From Streptomyces parvulus (GTDB lineage Bacteria > Actinomycetota > Actinomycetes > Streptomycetales > Streptomycetaceae), in NCBI RefSeq assembly GCF_014648855.1, contig NZ_BMRX01000003.1, forward strand, positions 1-64,000: a stretch of 64,000 bases of DNA. The letters are read 5' to 3'. Under the pieces are notes generated by a model, which worked only from the letters and a program-made list of their open reading frames with translations, was not told the DNA's origin and made no database searches. Positions 31,422-40,018 of the stretch are shown here, piece by piece; the first letter of the stretch is position 1, and each line of letters starts with the position of its first letter. A program made the position numbers and the translations under genes.

Positions 31422-31994
31422 TCAGGTGTGGAGGTGGCTGCGTTCGCCGTTGTGGTCGAGGATGATCAGTATCTCGGCGGGGCCGCGGTCACAGCGGATG
31501 GCGTGCGGCGTCATCGTGGAGAAGGAGGCGGCCTGACCGGCCTCGACCCGGATCACTCGTTCGCCGAGGTAGAGGACGACGGTCCCGGACAGCACGGTGA
31601 ACCAGTCACGGCCGGGGTGGACGCCGAGGTCGTCGGGGGTGACGCCGCCGGCCTGGTCGCTGATGCGCATCTTGCCGACGGTCAGGTCATGAGGACCGTT
31701 CCCCTTGGTCAGCAGCCACGTGGTCAGGCCGCGGCGCTCGTCGCGGTCGGGGCGGATGACCACGTCGGAGTCGTCGGGGGACTCGACCAGCTCGTCCAGG
31801 GACTTGCCCAGCGCGGCGGCGATGGAGGTGAGCTGGTCGAGGCTGAGGCGCCGGTGGCCGGTCTCGATGCGGCTGAGCTGGGAAGGGCTGATGCCCGCGC
31901 GCTCGGCGAGGTTGTCCAGGGACCAGCCGCGCCCCTTGCGCAGGGACCTGATCCGCTTCCTGACGGTGGCGTCCAGTGTCGATTCTTGCTCCAC
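31422..31994 (-). CDS. XRE-family regulator with C-terminal cupin domain
   Basis: 190 aa. HTH_3 domain at residues 10-65 (RIRSLRKGRGWSLDNLAERAGISPSQLSRIETGHRRLSLDQL) and a cupin at the C-terminus (LGVHPGRDWFTVLSGTVVLYLGERVIRVEAGQAASFSTMTPHAIRC). This class includes small-molecule-responsive repressors. The GTG at 31994 is chosen; an upstream ATG at 32045 would overlap the divergent methyltransferase start. It probably controls itself and that gene. Its place at the left edge of the second cluster makes it a candidate local regulator, not shown. Confidence 0.88.
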   Translation of the reverse strand: MEQESTLDATVRKRIRSLRKGRGWSLDNLAERAGISPSQLSRIETGHRRLSLDQLTSIAAALGKSLDELVESPDDSDVVIRPDRDERRGLTTWLLTKGNGPHDLTVGKMRISDQAGGVTPDDLGVHPGRDWFTVLSGTVVLYLGERVIRVEAGQAASFSTMTPHAIRCDRGPAEILIILDHNGERSHLHT

Positions 31995-32043
31995 CGGCAA
32001 GAGTGTATGACCGCTCGACAACGCCCGCTCTACGGTCGAGGAC

Positions 32044-32898
32044 ATGAGCACACACCACGGCACACGCGGCCATGAAGGGCACCGGCGAGCGGGTGCCGAC
32101 GACGTCTCGACGGTCCGGCTGCTGGAGTTGGACGCGCAGGTGCTGGCGCCCCACCTGGCGGGGCTGACGGCCTGGCTCGCCGACCGGGCCGACCGCGTCC
32201 CGGTGCGGATCCTCGACCTGGGCAGCGGGCCCGGCACCGGAAGTCTGGCCCTCGCCCACCGGTTTCCCACCGCGGCGGTGACCGCGGTGGACGTCTCCCC
32301 GCAGATGCTGCACCGCGTGCGCGAGCGGGCGGTGGCGCACGGCGTCGCCGACCGGGTCGGCACGCTGGAGGCGGATCTCGACCGGCCGTGGCCGGCGGCG
32401 ATGGCCGGACCGTACGACCTGGGATGGGCCGCCGCCTTCCTGCACCACGCGGCCGACCCCTCGTACACCCTCGCCCAGGCGTTCTCACGGCTGCGGCCGG
32501 GCGGCCTGCTCGCCGTCACCGAGATGGACTTCTTCCCCCGCTTCCTGCCCGAGGACGCCGGGGCCGGGCGGGCCGGCCTGGAAGCCCGGCTGCATGCCGC
32601 GACCGACACCCGGCCGCCGCACGACTGGACCGAGGCGCTGGAGCGGACGGGCTTCCTCGTCGAAGAGCGACGCCCGTTCGACATCCGCCTCGACAACGCC
32701 CAGGCCGGGCCCGCGTTGAACGCCTACGCCCGGACCTGCCTGGCCAGGCTCCGCTCCCATGCCGCCGGCCTTCTCGCGGCGGACGACGTCGCCGCCCTGG
32801 ACGAGCTGCTGGACGACGCCCGGCCGCACGGCGTCGCACGCCGCGGCGACCTGAGCGTGCGCACCACCCGCACCACATGGATCGCCCGTCGCCCCTGA
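32044..32898 (+). CDS. Class I SAM-dependent methyltransferase
   Basis: 284 aa. SAM motif I VRILDLGSGPGTGSLALAHRFP, motif II AVTAVDVSPQMLHRV, then YDLGWAAAFLHHAADPSYTLAQAFSRLRPGGLLAVTEMD. The family is the broad Methyltransf_25/11 group and the substrate cannot be deduced. Divergent from the XRE-cupin gene across 49 bp, the usual arrangement of a regulator and its target. Confidence 0.88.
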   Translation: MSTHHGTRGHEGHRRAGADDVSTVRLLELDAQVLAPHLAGLTAWLADRADRVPVRILDLGSGPGTGSLALAHRFPTAAVTAVDVSPQMLHRVRERAVAHGVADRVGTLEADLDRPWPAAMAGPYDLGWAAAFLHHAADPSYTLAQAFSRLRPGGLLAVTEMDFFPRFLPEDAGAGRAGLEARLHAATDTRPPHDWTEALERTGFLVEERRPFDIRLDNAQAGPALNAYARTCLARLRSHAAGLLAADDVAALDELLDDARPHGVARRGDLSVRTTRTTWIARRP

Positions 32899-32946
32899 GG
32901 GGCGCAGGCATCGGCATCACCGTCGGCGCCTCGCCCGGCCGGGGTC

Positions 32947-33675
32947 TCATCCGGGCAGGGTGGCGCAGGTGCCGGCGCTCTCCTTCTCCTCGGCGAGGAA
33001 GACGGTCTGGGCCATCATGCGGTAGTTGCTCATGCTCTCGCGGAACGTCTCGATGGACTCCTCGGGATGCACGGAGTCGATCACCGCGTTCGGGCCGATC
33101 GCGTTGAACTGGTGCGAGACGCCCCGGGGGACCTGCATGTCGAGCCACGAGTTCTCCGGCACGACCAGGTTGTACCGGGTCCGCCGCACCCCGGGCGGTG
33201 TTCCGGGCAGGTCGTCCTCGAAGGCCTGCGGGACGAAGGGGGTCACTCCCGGTACGTCGCAGACGATGAAGGGTGACAGGCTGGACACCCTGATCCGCGT
33301 GTCCGGTCCGGTCATCATGCGGACGAAGCGCAGTCCGGTGTGCAGGTGCATCCGGGAACAGATGTCGCGCTCCTCCACGTCGTAGAAGTCCATGAGGTAG
33401 CGGTCGGCGAAGTATCCCTCGAAGGGCCTTTCCGTCATGTAGACATTGCCCTCCTCGAAACTCTGGGCGCGCACGATTCCGTCCTCGTCGGGGCGGGTCG
33501 CGCTCTCGGTTCCATGGGCCTGCCGCACGATGTTCGCCAGTTTCTCGACTATCGCGAGCGAGACCTCCGCCGGGAATTGTGCGAGAGGCGTCACCCGGTT
33601 GAGATCCGGGTCCTCGAAGGTGACCAGGTCGTGTACCTCGTTCTCATCGTCCGGCTGCTGCTTCATCGTGTCCAT
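32947..33675 (-). CDS. Cupin protein with three-His, thiol-dioxygenase-like metal motif
   Basis: 242 aa from ATG 33675 (GGGGAG 9 nt upstream; a leaderless GTG at 33732 is possible). The first cupin motif reads SRMHLHTGLRFVRMMTG, closely parallel to the HDHT...FLKLLQG segment of cysteine dioxygenase: two His are present and the usual cupin Glu is missing. The second motif is VPRGVSHQFNAIGPN, giving the third His. A 3-His iron site without Glu is the mark of thiol dioxygenases. In the altemicidin/SB-203207 pathway, as I recall, a cupin oxidises L-cysteine towards the sulfonamide; this could be such an enzyme, but that is inference. It begins the leftward edge of the second cluster and has its own candidate promoter. 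Confidence 0.7.
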   Translation of the reverse strand: MDTMKQQPDDENEVHDLVTFEDPDLNRVTPLAQFPAEVSLAIVEKLANIVRQAHGTESATRPDEDGIVRAQSFEEGNVYMTERPFEGYFADRYLMDFYDVEERDICSRMHLHTGLRFVRMMTGPDTRIRVSSLSPFIVCDVPGVTPFVPQAFEDDLPGTPPGVRRTRYNLVVPENSWLDMQVPRGVSHQFNAIGPNAVIDSVHPEESIETFRESMSNYRMMAQTVFLAEEKESAGTCATLPG

Positions 33676-33739
33676 CGAAGACAACTCCCCGCCTTTCACC
33701 TTCTGACTCCTTCTGCTCGGACCGCTGTTCACGAACCCG

Positions 33740-33768
33740 AATCTACTTGCGGCGAATTCGGATATGAA
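33740..33768 (-). promoter_or_regulatory. Candidate promoter of the cupin gene
   Basis: On the minus strand TTCATA (33768-33763), exactly 17 bp, then TAGATT (33745-33740). The transcript would start near 33733, about 58 nt before ATG 33675, or would be leaderless if GTG 33732 is used. It lies in the 139-bp gap between the tandem-GNAT gene and the cupin gene. Confidence 0.4.
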
Positions 33769-33814
33769 GTGGCGTATTCCATTGCCGGCTCACCCCTGGG
33801 AAACAGGCCGGGTT

Positions 33815-34858
33815 TCAACGCCACCCGCGTCCGGAGACGCCACGCATGTCCCACACGTCGGGGGAGGTGAGCGTGGCGAGCGGGCCGGCGTCGTCGACCA
33901 CCCCGGTGGAGCGCATCACGAGCTTCGGCAGGTGGATGTCCTGGCTGAGCCGGCCGCTGGGCCGGGTCGGGGACAGCCCCAGTGACGCGAGGGACTGCTC
34001 GCGGGCGGGGGCGAGGTCGCGCACCCACATGGTCACGACCTTGCCCGGAAGGGTGGCGACGGCCGCCTCGACCAGGTCGCGCCAGACGTCGTCGTCGAGC
34101 GCCTCGCACTCCACGATGGTGGTCGGGGTGGGCCCGTCGTCCGTGTCGACCGCCGTCCGGTGGGCGATCAGGTAGCCGACCGTCCCCTGCTCCTCCGCCA
34201 CCAGGTGGAAGTACCGGGCCAGCGGATTCCGGCTCCGCCAGCGGAAGTACTCCTCGTCCCGGACCACCCGGACACTTCCCCGCGAGCGGGTCTCGGCGGC
34301 GAGCGCCGGCATCTCGGGGAGGCTGGTCGCGACGGGGGTGATCGTCGCTCCGGAGCGGGAACCCCGAACGGCCTCCCGCGCACTCCACTCCCCCTCCCCC
34401 GATCCAAGGACCTCGCGCTCGGCGACGGCGACGGGCCAGGGGCCGACCGCCGTCCAGCCGCTCATCAGCATGGCGGGCCCGGCCGGCTGGTCGCCGAAGT
34501 CCAGCAGCCACGGCACCTCGTCGGCCCGCAGCCGCTCCACGAGCCACTCCAGCATGCGTCCGAAGAGGGGCCCGCCCCGGTGCGCCGGCGCCACCACCGT
34601 GTCGGCGAGGCAGGGCAGCATCACCCGGCCGTGACCGTCGACCTCCCAGCACGAACCGAAGACGCCGAGCATTCCGACGAGTTCGGACTCCTGCCAGGCC
34701 AGCGTGACGTAACGGTCGTCCAGGTAGGGGTTGGCGCCGAACTTCCAGTCGAGATAGGCGGAGTTCCCGGCGGCGCCGCCCTGCCAGAGCATCTGCTGGA
34801 ACTCGACGACGGCGCCGCGGTGCCGCGGCTCGTACGTGGTGATCCGGTAGTCGTTCAT
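33815..34858 (-). CDS. Tandem-GNAT acyltransferase
   Basis: 347 aa, roughly two GNAT folds. The first, RITTYEPRHRGAVVEFQQMLWQGG to VVAPAHRGGPLFGRMLEWLVERL, has the acyl-carrier-binding loop (VAPAHRGGPLFGRML); the second, around ETRSRGSVRVVRDEEYFRWRSRNPLARYFHLVAEEQGTVGYLIAHR, is more diverged. GNATs of this size transfer acyl or aminoacyl groups from CoA, carrier proteins or tRNA to amines. The start overlaps the stop of the carrier-protein gene (ATGA), which follows an adenylating enzyme and IleRS in the same operon. The natural reading is transfer of the acyl or aminoacyl group from that carrier. Which residue is transferred is unknown. Confidence 0.8.
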   Translation of the reverse strand: MNDYRITTYEPRHRGAVVEFQQMLWQGGAAGNSAYLDWKFGANPYLDDRYVTLAWQESELVGMLGVFGSCWEVDGHGRVMLPCLADTVVAPAHRGGPLFGRMLEWLVERLRADEVPWLLDFGDQPAGPAMLMSGWTAVGPWPVAVAEREVLGSGEGEWSAREAVRGSRSGATITPVATSLPEMPALAAETRSRGSVRVVRDEEYFRWRSRNPLARYFHLVAEEQGTVGYLIAHRTAVDTDDGPTPTTIVECEALDDDVWRDLVEAAVATLPGKVVTMWVRDLAPAREQSLASLGLSPTRPSGRLSQDIHLPKLVMRSTGVVDDAGPLATLTSPDVWDMRGVSGRGWR

Positions 34859-35151
34859 GCGCGTACCGCCTCGGCCGGCTTGTCGCTGCCGCCGCCCTCC
34901 GCCAGTTTCTCGATCACGAACCGGCTGATGCTGCCGACGTTCTGGAACCGTTCCAGGGACAGGTCCCTGGCGGTGACCTCGATGCCGAACTCCTCCTCCA
35001 GGACGACGAACATCCTGATGAATCCGACCGAGTCGATGAGGCCCGACTCGATCAGGTGGGTGTCGGCCGTCACGCCGTCGAGGAAGAGCTTGTTCCGCAG
35101 ACAGTCCAGCACCGTCCGCGCCACGTCCTGCACATCGTGCGATCCGCTCAT
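34855..35151 (-). CDS. Acyl/peptidyl carrier protein of cassette 1
   Basis: 98 aa. Phosphopantetheine Ser in THLIESGLIDSVGFIRMFVVLEEEFGIEV (about residue 40). ATG 35151 lies 8 nt after GGAGG; it is 3 bp downstream of the adenylating-enzyme stop. The C-terminus overlaps the tandem-GNAT start. It is the middle partner of the ligase-carrier-GNAT set. Confidence 0.9.
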   Translation of the reverse strand: MSGSHDVQDVARTVLDCLRNKLFLDGVTADTHLIESGLIDSVGFIRMFVVLEEEFGIEVTARDLSLERFQNVGSISRFVIEKLAEGGGSDKPAEAVRA

Positions 35152-35153
35152 GG

Positions 35154-36710
35154 TCATTTCCTCCTGTCGTCGGTGAACATCCGCCTGAGGGCCGGCAGAT
35201 CCGTCTTTCCGTTCGCGTTCGTGGGCAGGGAGCCGCACTCCCGCCAGTGCGCGGGCAGCATGTACTGCGGCAGCCTGGCGGCCAGCGCCGTCCGCAGCCG
35301 GGCGACGTCCACCCGCGCGCCGGCCGCCGGCACGTAGGCCGCGCAGATCCGGTTTCCCTCGGCCTCGGGGGCCGGGACGCCGATCACGGCGGCGTCGCTC
35401 ACCTCGGGCAGACCGGTCAGGGCGGCCGCCACCTCGTCCAGCTCGACGCGGTGACCGCTGGACTTGATCTGCCGGTCCGCCCGGCCGTGGAAGTGGTACT
35501 CGCCCGCGGCGTCCTGCCGGGCCAGGTCGCCGGTCCGGTACCAGCGCGTCCCGGAACCGGCCGGCCACTCGGTGAAGGAGGCGTCCGTGAGCGCGGGCGC
35601 CCGCCAGTAGGCGGGGGTGAGTCCGGTGCCGGAGATGTACAGGTCGCCGACGGTCCCCCGCTCGACGGGACGCATGTCGGCGCCCAGCACCTCGAACTGC
35701 TTCCCGTCCACCGGGGTGCCGATCGGAACCGCCCCGGCGTCCGGTGCCGGGATCCCGGGCAACGTGTGGCAGCTCGCCACGATCGTCGTCTCCGTCGGGC
35801 CGTACATGTTGGTGAACCGCACGTGGGGCAGGCGCGTCATCCAGTACCGCAGGACGGGCAGGGCTACGACGTCGCCTCCCCAGAAGATCCTGCGCAGTTC
35901 GGGGAAGTCCCCGTGGGAGACCACGTCGAGGCCGGCCATCGAGGTGAGCACCGAGGGCACGGTCAGCCACTGCTGGAGGCGGGCCCCGGCGATGAAGTCG
36001 GCGACCGTGCTCGGGAGGAGGTTGTCGCGTCCGGACATCAGGTGGAGCTCCGCCCCGGCGGTCAGGGACCCGAAGACGTCCCAGAGCGACCCGTCGAAGT
36101 ACAGCGGGAGCTGGCACGAGATCCGGTCACCGGGACTCATGCCGAACCGCGCGTTCGCCCAGGCGACGAAGTGCGCCACGTTGCCGTGGGTGAGGACCAC
36201 GCCCTTGGGCAGCCCCGTGGAACCGGACGTGAAGAGGATGTACGCGGTCTCGTCACCGGCCGGGACCGGCGCCGGGGCGTGCTCCGGCGCGCCTTCCTCC
36301 TCCCCCAGGCGGAGGACGCCTCTCCCCCAGGCCGGGTCGGTGAGGCCCGCCAGGCGCCGTGCCACGGCCGAGCACTCCGGAGCCACGATCAGCCGGTACG
36401 GCGCGCACTGCCGCAGGACCGCCGCCGTCCGCATGGCCGGGCCCGTCTCGTCGAGGGGAACGCACACGCCCCCCGCCTTCAGGACGCCGAGGACGGCGGC
36501 GACGGCCCGGGCCGACTTCGGGACGAGCAGGCAGACCCGGTCACCGGGCCGCAGGCCGTCCGCGAGCAGCGTGTTGGCCACGCGGTTGGCGCGCCGCTCC
36601 AGCTCCGAGAAGGTCAGGGATCCGGTGGCGTCGACCACCGCCACCGCGTCCGGGACGCGTGCGGCCCGCTCGGAGACCAGGTGTTCGAGGCGGTGCGCGG
36701 CGCCCGTCAT
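35154..36710 (-). CDS. Stand-alone amino-acid-type adenylation enzyme of cassette 1
   Basis: 518 aa, a full A domain with both subdomains: A3 ILFTSGSTGLPKGVVLTHGN, A5 MYGPTETT, A7 YRTGDLA, A8 GRADRQIKSSGHRVELDEV and A10 TNANGKTDL. At the pocket the sequence reads YFDGSLWDVF, so Asp-235 is present, as in enzymes that bind an alpha-amino group. Reading the code by eye gives D-G-W-L-F-G-M-I-V, which I cannot assign to a residue. It should load its amino acid on the adjacent carrier for the tandem GNAT. The start overlaps the IleRS stop (ATGA), giving strong coupling. Confidence 0.88.
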   Translation of the reverse strand: MTGAAHRLEHLVSERAARVPDAVAVVDATGSLTFSELERRANRVANTLLADGLRPGDRVCLLVPKSARAVAAVLGVLKAGGVCVPLDETGPAMRTAAVLRQCAPYRLIVAPECSAVARRLAGLTDPAWGRGVLRLGEEEGAPEHAPAPVPAGDETAYILFTSGSTGLPKGVVLTHGNVAHFVAWANARFGMSPGDRISCQLPLYFDGSLWDVFGSLTAGAELHLMSGRDNLLPSTVADFIAGARLQQWLTVPSVLTSMAGLDVVSHGDFPELRRIFWGGDVVALPVLRYWMTRLPHVRFTNMYGPTETTIVASCHTLPGIPAPDAGAVPIGTPVDGKQFEVLGADMRPVERGTVGDLYISGTGLTPAYWRAPALTDASFTEWPAGSGTRWYRTGDLARQDAAGEYHFHGRADRQIKSSGHRVELDEVAAALTGLPEVSDAAVIGVPAPEAEGNRICAAYVPAAGARVDVARLRTALAARLPQYMLPAHWRECGSLPTNANGKTDLPALRRMFTDDRRK

Positions 36711-39700
36711 CGCGAACCCCCCGCGGCGGGCACCGTGCTCACCGAGGCCCGCGCCCGCGCGCCGTCTCCGACGGTGCCCGTGAAGGCCTCCTGGCCGAGG
36801 GCCTTGAAGTACACCGTCTCCGCCACGGTCTCGCGGGCTATGAAACCCTCGTACGGTCTGACGGCGGCGGCCACGTCGTCCGGTACCTCCAGGTTCAGCT
36901 CGATCCGGTCGAGCAGCCGCAGCCCGGCGGCCCGGCGGGCCTGCTGGGCGACCCTGACCAAGTCACGGGCCAGGCCCTCGGCGGCCAGTTCCTCGGTGAC
37001 CCGGGTGTCGAGGACGACGAGACCGGCTCCGTCGGGCAGGACGGCCGTTCCCGGGGCGTCCGCGACCAGTCGCTCGTTGATCTCCCCGGGCAGCATGGGC
37101 ACCCCGGCCACGGTGATGCCGCCGTCCGGATCCCTGATCCACGCCCCGGCCGCGGCGGCGTCGATGACCTCCTGGGTGCGGCTGCCCAGCCGGCGGCCGC
37201 AGGCCCGGGCGTCGACCGAGAGCCGGACCGTGGCGTGGGCGGCGGGGTCGGGTTCGAGGACGACCTCCTTCACGTTGACCTGCTCCCGGATCAGACCGGT
37301 CAGCGGTGCGAGGTCGGCGTGGTCGTCGCAGGCGACGGTGAGCCGGGGCAGGGGCAGTCTGACCCGCAGGCCGTCCGCGCGGCGCAGGGCGAGGGTGGTC
37401 GACACGATCTGCCGGGTCCGTTCCACGGCGGCCACGAGCGCCTCGTCCGCGGGCAGTTCCGACTCGGCGGGCCAGTCGGCCAGGTGGACCGAGCGTTCTC
37501 CGGTCAGGCCGCGCCAGATGTGCTCGCCGACCATCGGCAGCAGCGGCGCCATCAGGCGGCACAGGATCTCCAGGACCGTGTGCAGGGTGTCGAGCGCGTC
37601 GGTGTCTTTGGCGGCGAACCGGGCCCGCGAGCAGCGGATGTACCAGTTGGTGAGCGCGTCCAGGAAGTCGCGCACGGGTGCGCACGCCGCCGCGAGGTCG
37701 TTGTCGTCCATGGCGCGGGTCGTCTCGCCGACCAGCAGGCGGGTCCGGGCGAGGAGGTACCGGTCCAGCAGCTGGGCGCTCCCGGTGTGCCGGCGTCCCG
37801 CCCTCCCGGCCCCTGCGGCGTGCAGCGAGAGGAAGGCCCAGGCGTTCCACAGGGGCATGACCGCCTGGCGCAGCGCCTCCTGGCTGTTGCGCTCGGTGAC
37901 CACGAGGTCGCCGCCGCGCACGAGCGGTGAGCTGAGCAGGGACCAGCGCATCGCCTCGGACCCGTCGCGTTCGAACACCGAGGGGATGTCGAGGTAGTTG
38001 TTGCGCGACTTCGACATCGCGTGACCGTCGGTGCCCGTCACGACTCCCAGGACGGAGCAACTGCCGAAGGCCGGACGGTCGAAGAGCGCGGTGGCCAGGA
38101 CGTGCATGTAGTAGAACCAGCCGCGGGTCTGCGCGTGGTACTCGACGACGAGGTCGCAGGGGTTGTGGCGCTCGAACCACTCCGCGTTCTCGAACGGGTA
38201 GTGGATGTGCGCGAAGGGCATCGACCCCGTCTCGAACCAGCAGTCGAGGACCTCCGGGATCCTGCGCATCGTCGACCGGCCGGTCGGGTCGTCCGGGTTG
38301 GGCCTGGTCAGTTCGTCGACGGCGGGGCGGTGCAGGTCGGACAACCGCACCCCGAAGTCGCGTCGCAGCTCCTCCAGCGAGCCGTACACGTCGGTCCTCG
38401 GCCAGGCGGGGTCGTCCGAGACCCAGACCGGCATCGGAGCACCCCAGTACCGGTTGCGGGAGATGTTCCAGTCGTGCGCGTTCTCCAGCCACTTGCCGAA
38501 CAGGCCGTCGCGGACCCGCTCCGGCGTCCAGGAGATCCGCTGGTTGAGTTCGAGCATCCTGCGGCGGATGCCGTCCACGGCGAGGAACCAGGAGGGCACG
38601 GCGCGCTCCAGCAGCCGCTCCCCGCATCTCCAGCAGTGCGGGCAGGTGTGCCGGTGTGTCGCGCGGCGCAGCACGGCACCGGCGGCCTCCAGGTCCCGCA
38701 CGAGAGCCGGGCCCGCGTCGAGGACCGGCAGGCCGGCGTACGGTGCGACGTCGTCGGTGAACCGGCATCCCGCGTCCAGGGGAAGCACCAGGGCGATGCC
38801 GGCCTCTTCGGCGACGGCCCGGTCGATCTCGCCGAAGGCCGGGGCGACGGGTACGAGGCCGGTGCCCTCGTCGGTACCGACATGGCCCGCCGCGACCAGG
38901 CGGTGCGCGCCGGGGTGACCGGCGAAGGAGTCGAGGAGCGGGGTGTAGCGCCGGTCCGCGAGGTCGGCGCCTGGGGTTCTCGCCACGACGCGTTCGGCGG
39001 CGTCCTCGCCCAGCTCACGCGTGTGGTCCGGCAGCCTGCTCGCGGCCAGCAGGTAACGCTCGCCGTCGTGCTCGACGGTGACGTACTCGGCCTCGGGGTG
39101 CACCGCCACGGCGAGGGTGGCGGGCAGCAGCCACGGGGTGCGGGTCCACAGGAGGGCCACCTCGCCGGTCTCCAGCCGCAGGCGCACCGTCAGTTCCGGG
39201 TCCCGCACCTCGCGGCCGGTGTCCCGGTGGTCCATGGTGCCCTCGCTCTCGGAGTCGGAGAGCGGTGTCTCGCAGGCGCCGCAGTACCAGGAGATCGAAT
39301 GCCCCTGGTAGATCAGCCCCTTGTCCCAGATCTTCTTGAAGGCCCACATGACGCTTTCCATGTAGGTCAGGTCCATCGTCTTGCAGTCGTTGTCGAAATC
39401 CACCCAGCGCGCCTGACGGGTGACGTAGTCCCGCCACTCCTGCGTGTGCCGCATGACGAAGGAACGGCAGGCCCGGTTGAACGCGTCGACGCCCAGCGAC
39501 TCGATGTCCCGCTTGGAGGAGATGCCGAGTTGTTTCTCCACCTCCATCTCCGAGGGCAGCCCGTGGCACGTCCACCCGAAGCGGCGTTCGACGCGGTCAC
39601 CGCGCATCGTCCGGTAGCGCGAGACGGCGTCCTTGGCGTATCCGGCCAGCAGATGACCGTAGTGCGGGAGGCCGTCCGCGAAGGGGGGCCCGTCGAGCAG

Positions 39701-39826
39701 CACGAACTCGCTTCCGCCGTCGGCGTCCTTCCCGCGTGCCGCCACGCTCGCCTCGAACGTGCGATCCCTCTCCCAGTATTCGAGGACTGCCTTTTCGACG
39801 CCGGGAAGGAACGGGCGCGCGGTCAC
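36707..39826 (-). CDS. Isoleucyl-tRNA synthetase, type 2 form, probable self-resistance copy
   Basis: 1039 aa. Class I motifs: HIGH as PHYGHLLAGY (HxGH kept), KMSKS as HAMSKSRNN (first Lys replaced by Ala), editing-domain WTRTPWLLPATLAVAVHP and the Cys-rich THRHTCPHCWRCGERLLERA. The length and eukaryote-like N-terminus (GPPFADGLPHYGH, RRFGWTCHGLPSEMEVEKQLG) mark the IleRS2 type, which includes the mupirocin-producer resistance enzymes. GTG 39826 is preferred (GGGAGAAGG upstream) over ATG 39889. Streptomyces housekeeping IleRS is also this long form, so the call as a second copy rests on context: it heads the ligase/carrier/GNAT operon and is divergent from an exporter. It would protect the producer against an IleRS inhibitor. 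Confidence 0.93.
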   Translation of the reverse strand: MTARPFLPGVEKAVLEYWERDRTFEASVAARGKDADGGSEFVLLDGPPFADGLPHYGHLLAGYAKDAVSRYRTMRGDRVERRFGWTCHGLPSEMEVEKQLGISSKRDIESLGVDAFNRACRSFVMRHTQEWRDYVTRQARWVDFDNDCKTMDLTYMESVMWAFKKIWDKGLIYQGHSISWYCGACETPLSDSESEGTMDHRDTGREVRDPELTVRLRLETGEVALLWTRTPWLLPATLAVAVHPEAEYVTVEHDGERYLLAASRLPDHTRELGEDAAERVVARTPGADLADRRYTPLLDSFAGHPGAHRLVAAGHVGTDEGTGLVPVAPAFGEIDRAVAEEAGIALVLPLDAGCRFTDDVAPYAGLPVLDAGPALVRDLEAAGAVLRRATHRHTCPHCWRCGERLLERAVPSWFLAVDGIRRRMLELNQRISWTPERVRDGLFGKWLENAHDWNISRNRYWGAPMPVWVSDDPAWPRTDVYGSLEELRRDFGVRLSDLHRPAVDELTRPNPDDPTGRSTMRRIPEVLDCWFETGSMPFAHIHYPFENAEWFERHNPCDLVVEYHAQTRGWFYYMHVLATALFDRPAFGSCSVLGVVTGTDGHAMSKSRNNYLDIPSVFERDGSEAMRWSLLSSPLVRGGDLVVTERNSQEALRQAVMPLWNAWAFLSLHAAGAGRAGRRHTGSAQLLDRYLLARTRLLVGETTRAMDDNDLAAACAPVRDFLDALTNWYIRCSRARFAAKDTDALDTLHTVLEILCRLMAPLLPMVGEHIWRGLTGERSVHLADWPAESELPADEALVAAVERTRQIVSTTLALRRADGLRVRLPLPRLTVACDDHADLAPLTGLIREQVNVKEVVLEPDPAAHATVRLSVDARACGRRLGSRTQEVIDAAAAGAWIRDPDGGITVAGVPMLPGEINERLVADAPGTAVLPDGAGLVVLDTRVTEELAAEGLARDLVRVAQQARRAAGLRLLDRIELNLEVPDDVAAAVRPYEGFIARETVAETVYFKALGQEAFTGTVGDGARARASVSTVPAAGGSR

Positions 39827-39928
39827 GCCTTCTCCCGGATTCGTTTTCGGGTACCCCACCAGAACACTCCTCGCGGTTGTCCCCCGCATCGCGGACCCGT
39901 GGTGGCCGCAATCGGCCGGATGGCCCTC

Positions 39929-39960
39929 ACTCTAGGAACGGCGGGTAATTCTGCGGTCAT
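39929..39960 (-). promoter_or_regulatory. Candidate promoter of the IleRS operon
   Basis: TAGAGT on the minus strand (39934-39929) is a good Streptomyces -10; ATGACC (39960-39955) is a weaker -35 with a long 20-bp spacer. The leader would be about 96 nt. An inverted repeat (CGGCGGG against CCCGCCG) lies just upstream. Confidence 0.35.
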
Positions 39961-40004
39961 CTCCGCCCGCCGAATTCGATGACTCCCGAATGACCCGGCT
40001 CTCC

Positions 40005-40010
40005 TAGGAT
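40005..40010 (+). promoter_or_regulatory. TAGGAT -10 box of a probably leaderless exporter transcript
   Basis: TAGGAT ends 8 bp before the exporter's GTG, so transcription would start at or next to the start codon. No ribosome-binding site precedes the GTG, which fits a leaderless mRNA, common in Streptomyces. The -35 region is not clear. Confidence 0.5.
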
Positions 40011-40018
40011 CCGGCGTC

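Noticed and set aside
31422..31994. Pathway-specific activator of the second cluster
   Set aside because: It is divergent from a generic methyltransferase and separated from the cluster core by it; local control of that gene is more likely.
36707..39826. GXHH hyper-resistance signature in IleRS
   Set aside because: Looked for the swapped HIGH motif, but the sequence is HYGH, the normal HxGH order.
39827..39929. T-box riboswitch in the IleRS leader
   Set aside because: The leader contains TGGTGGGGTACCCG and ATC triplets, but not the conserved T-box core or a convincing Stem I. An Infernal search with the T-box model would settle it.
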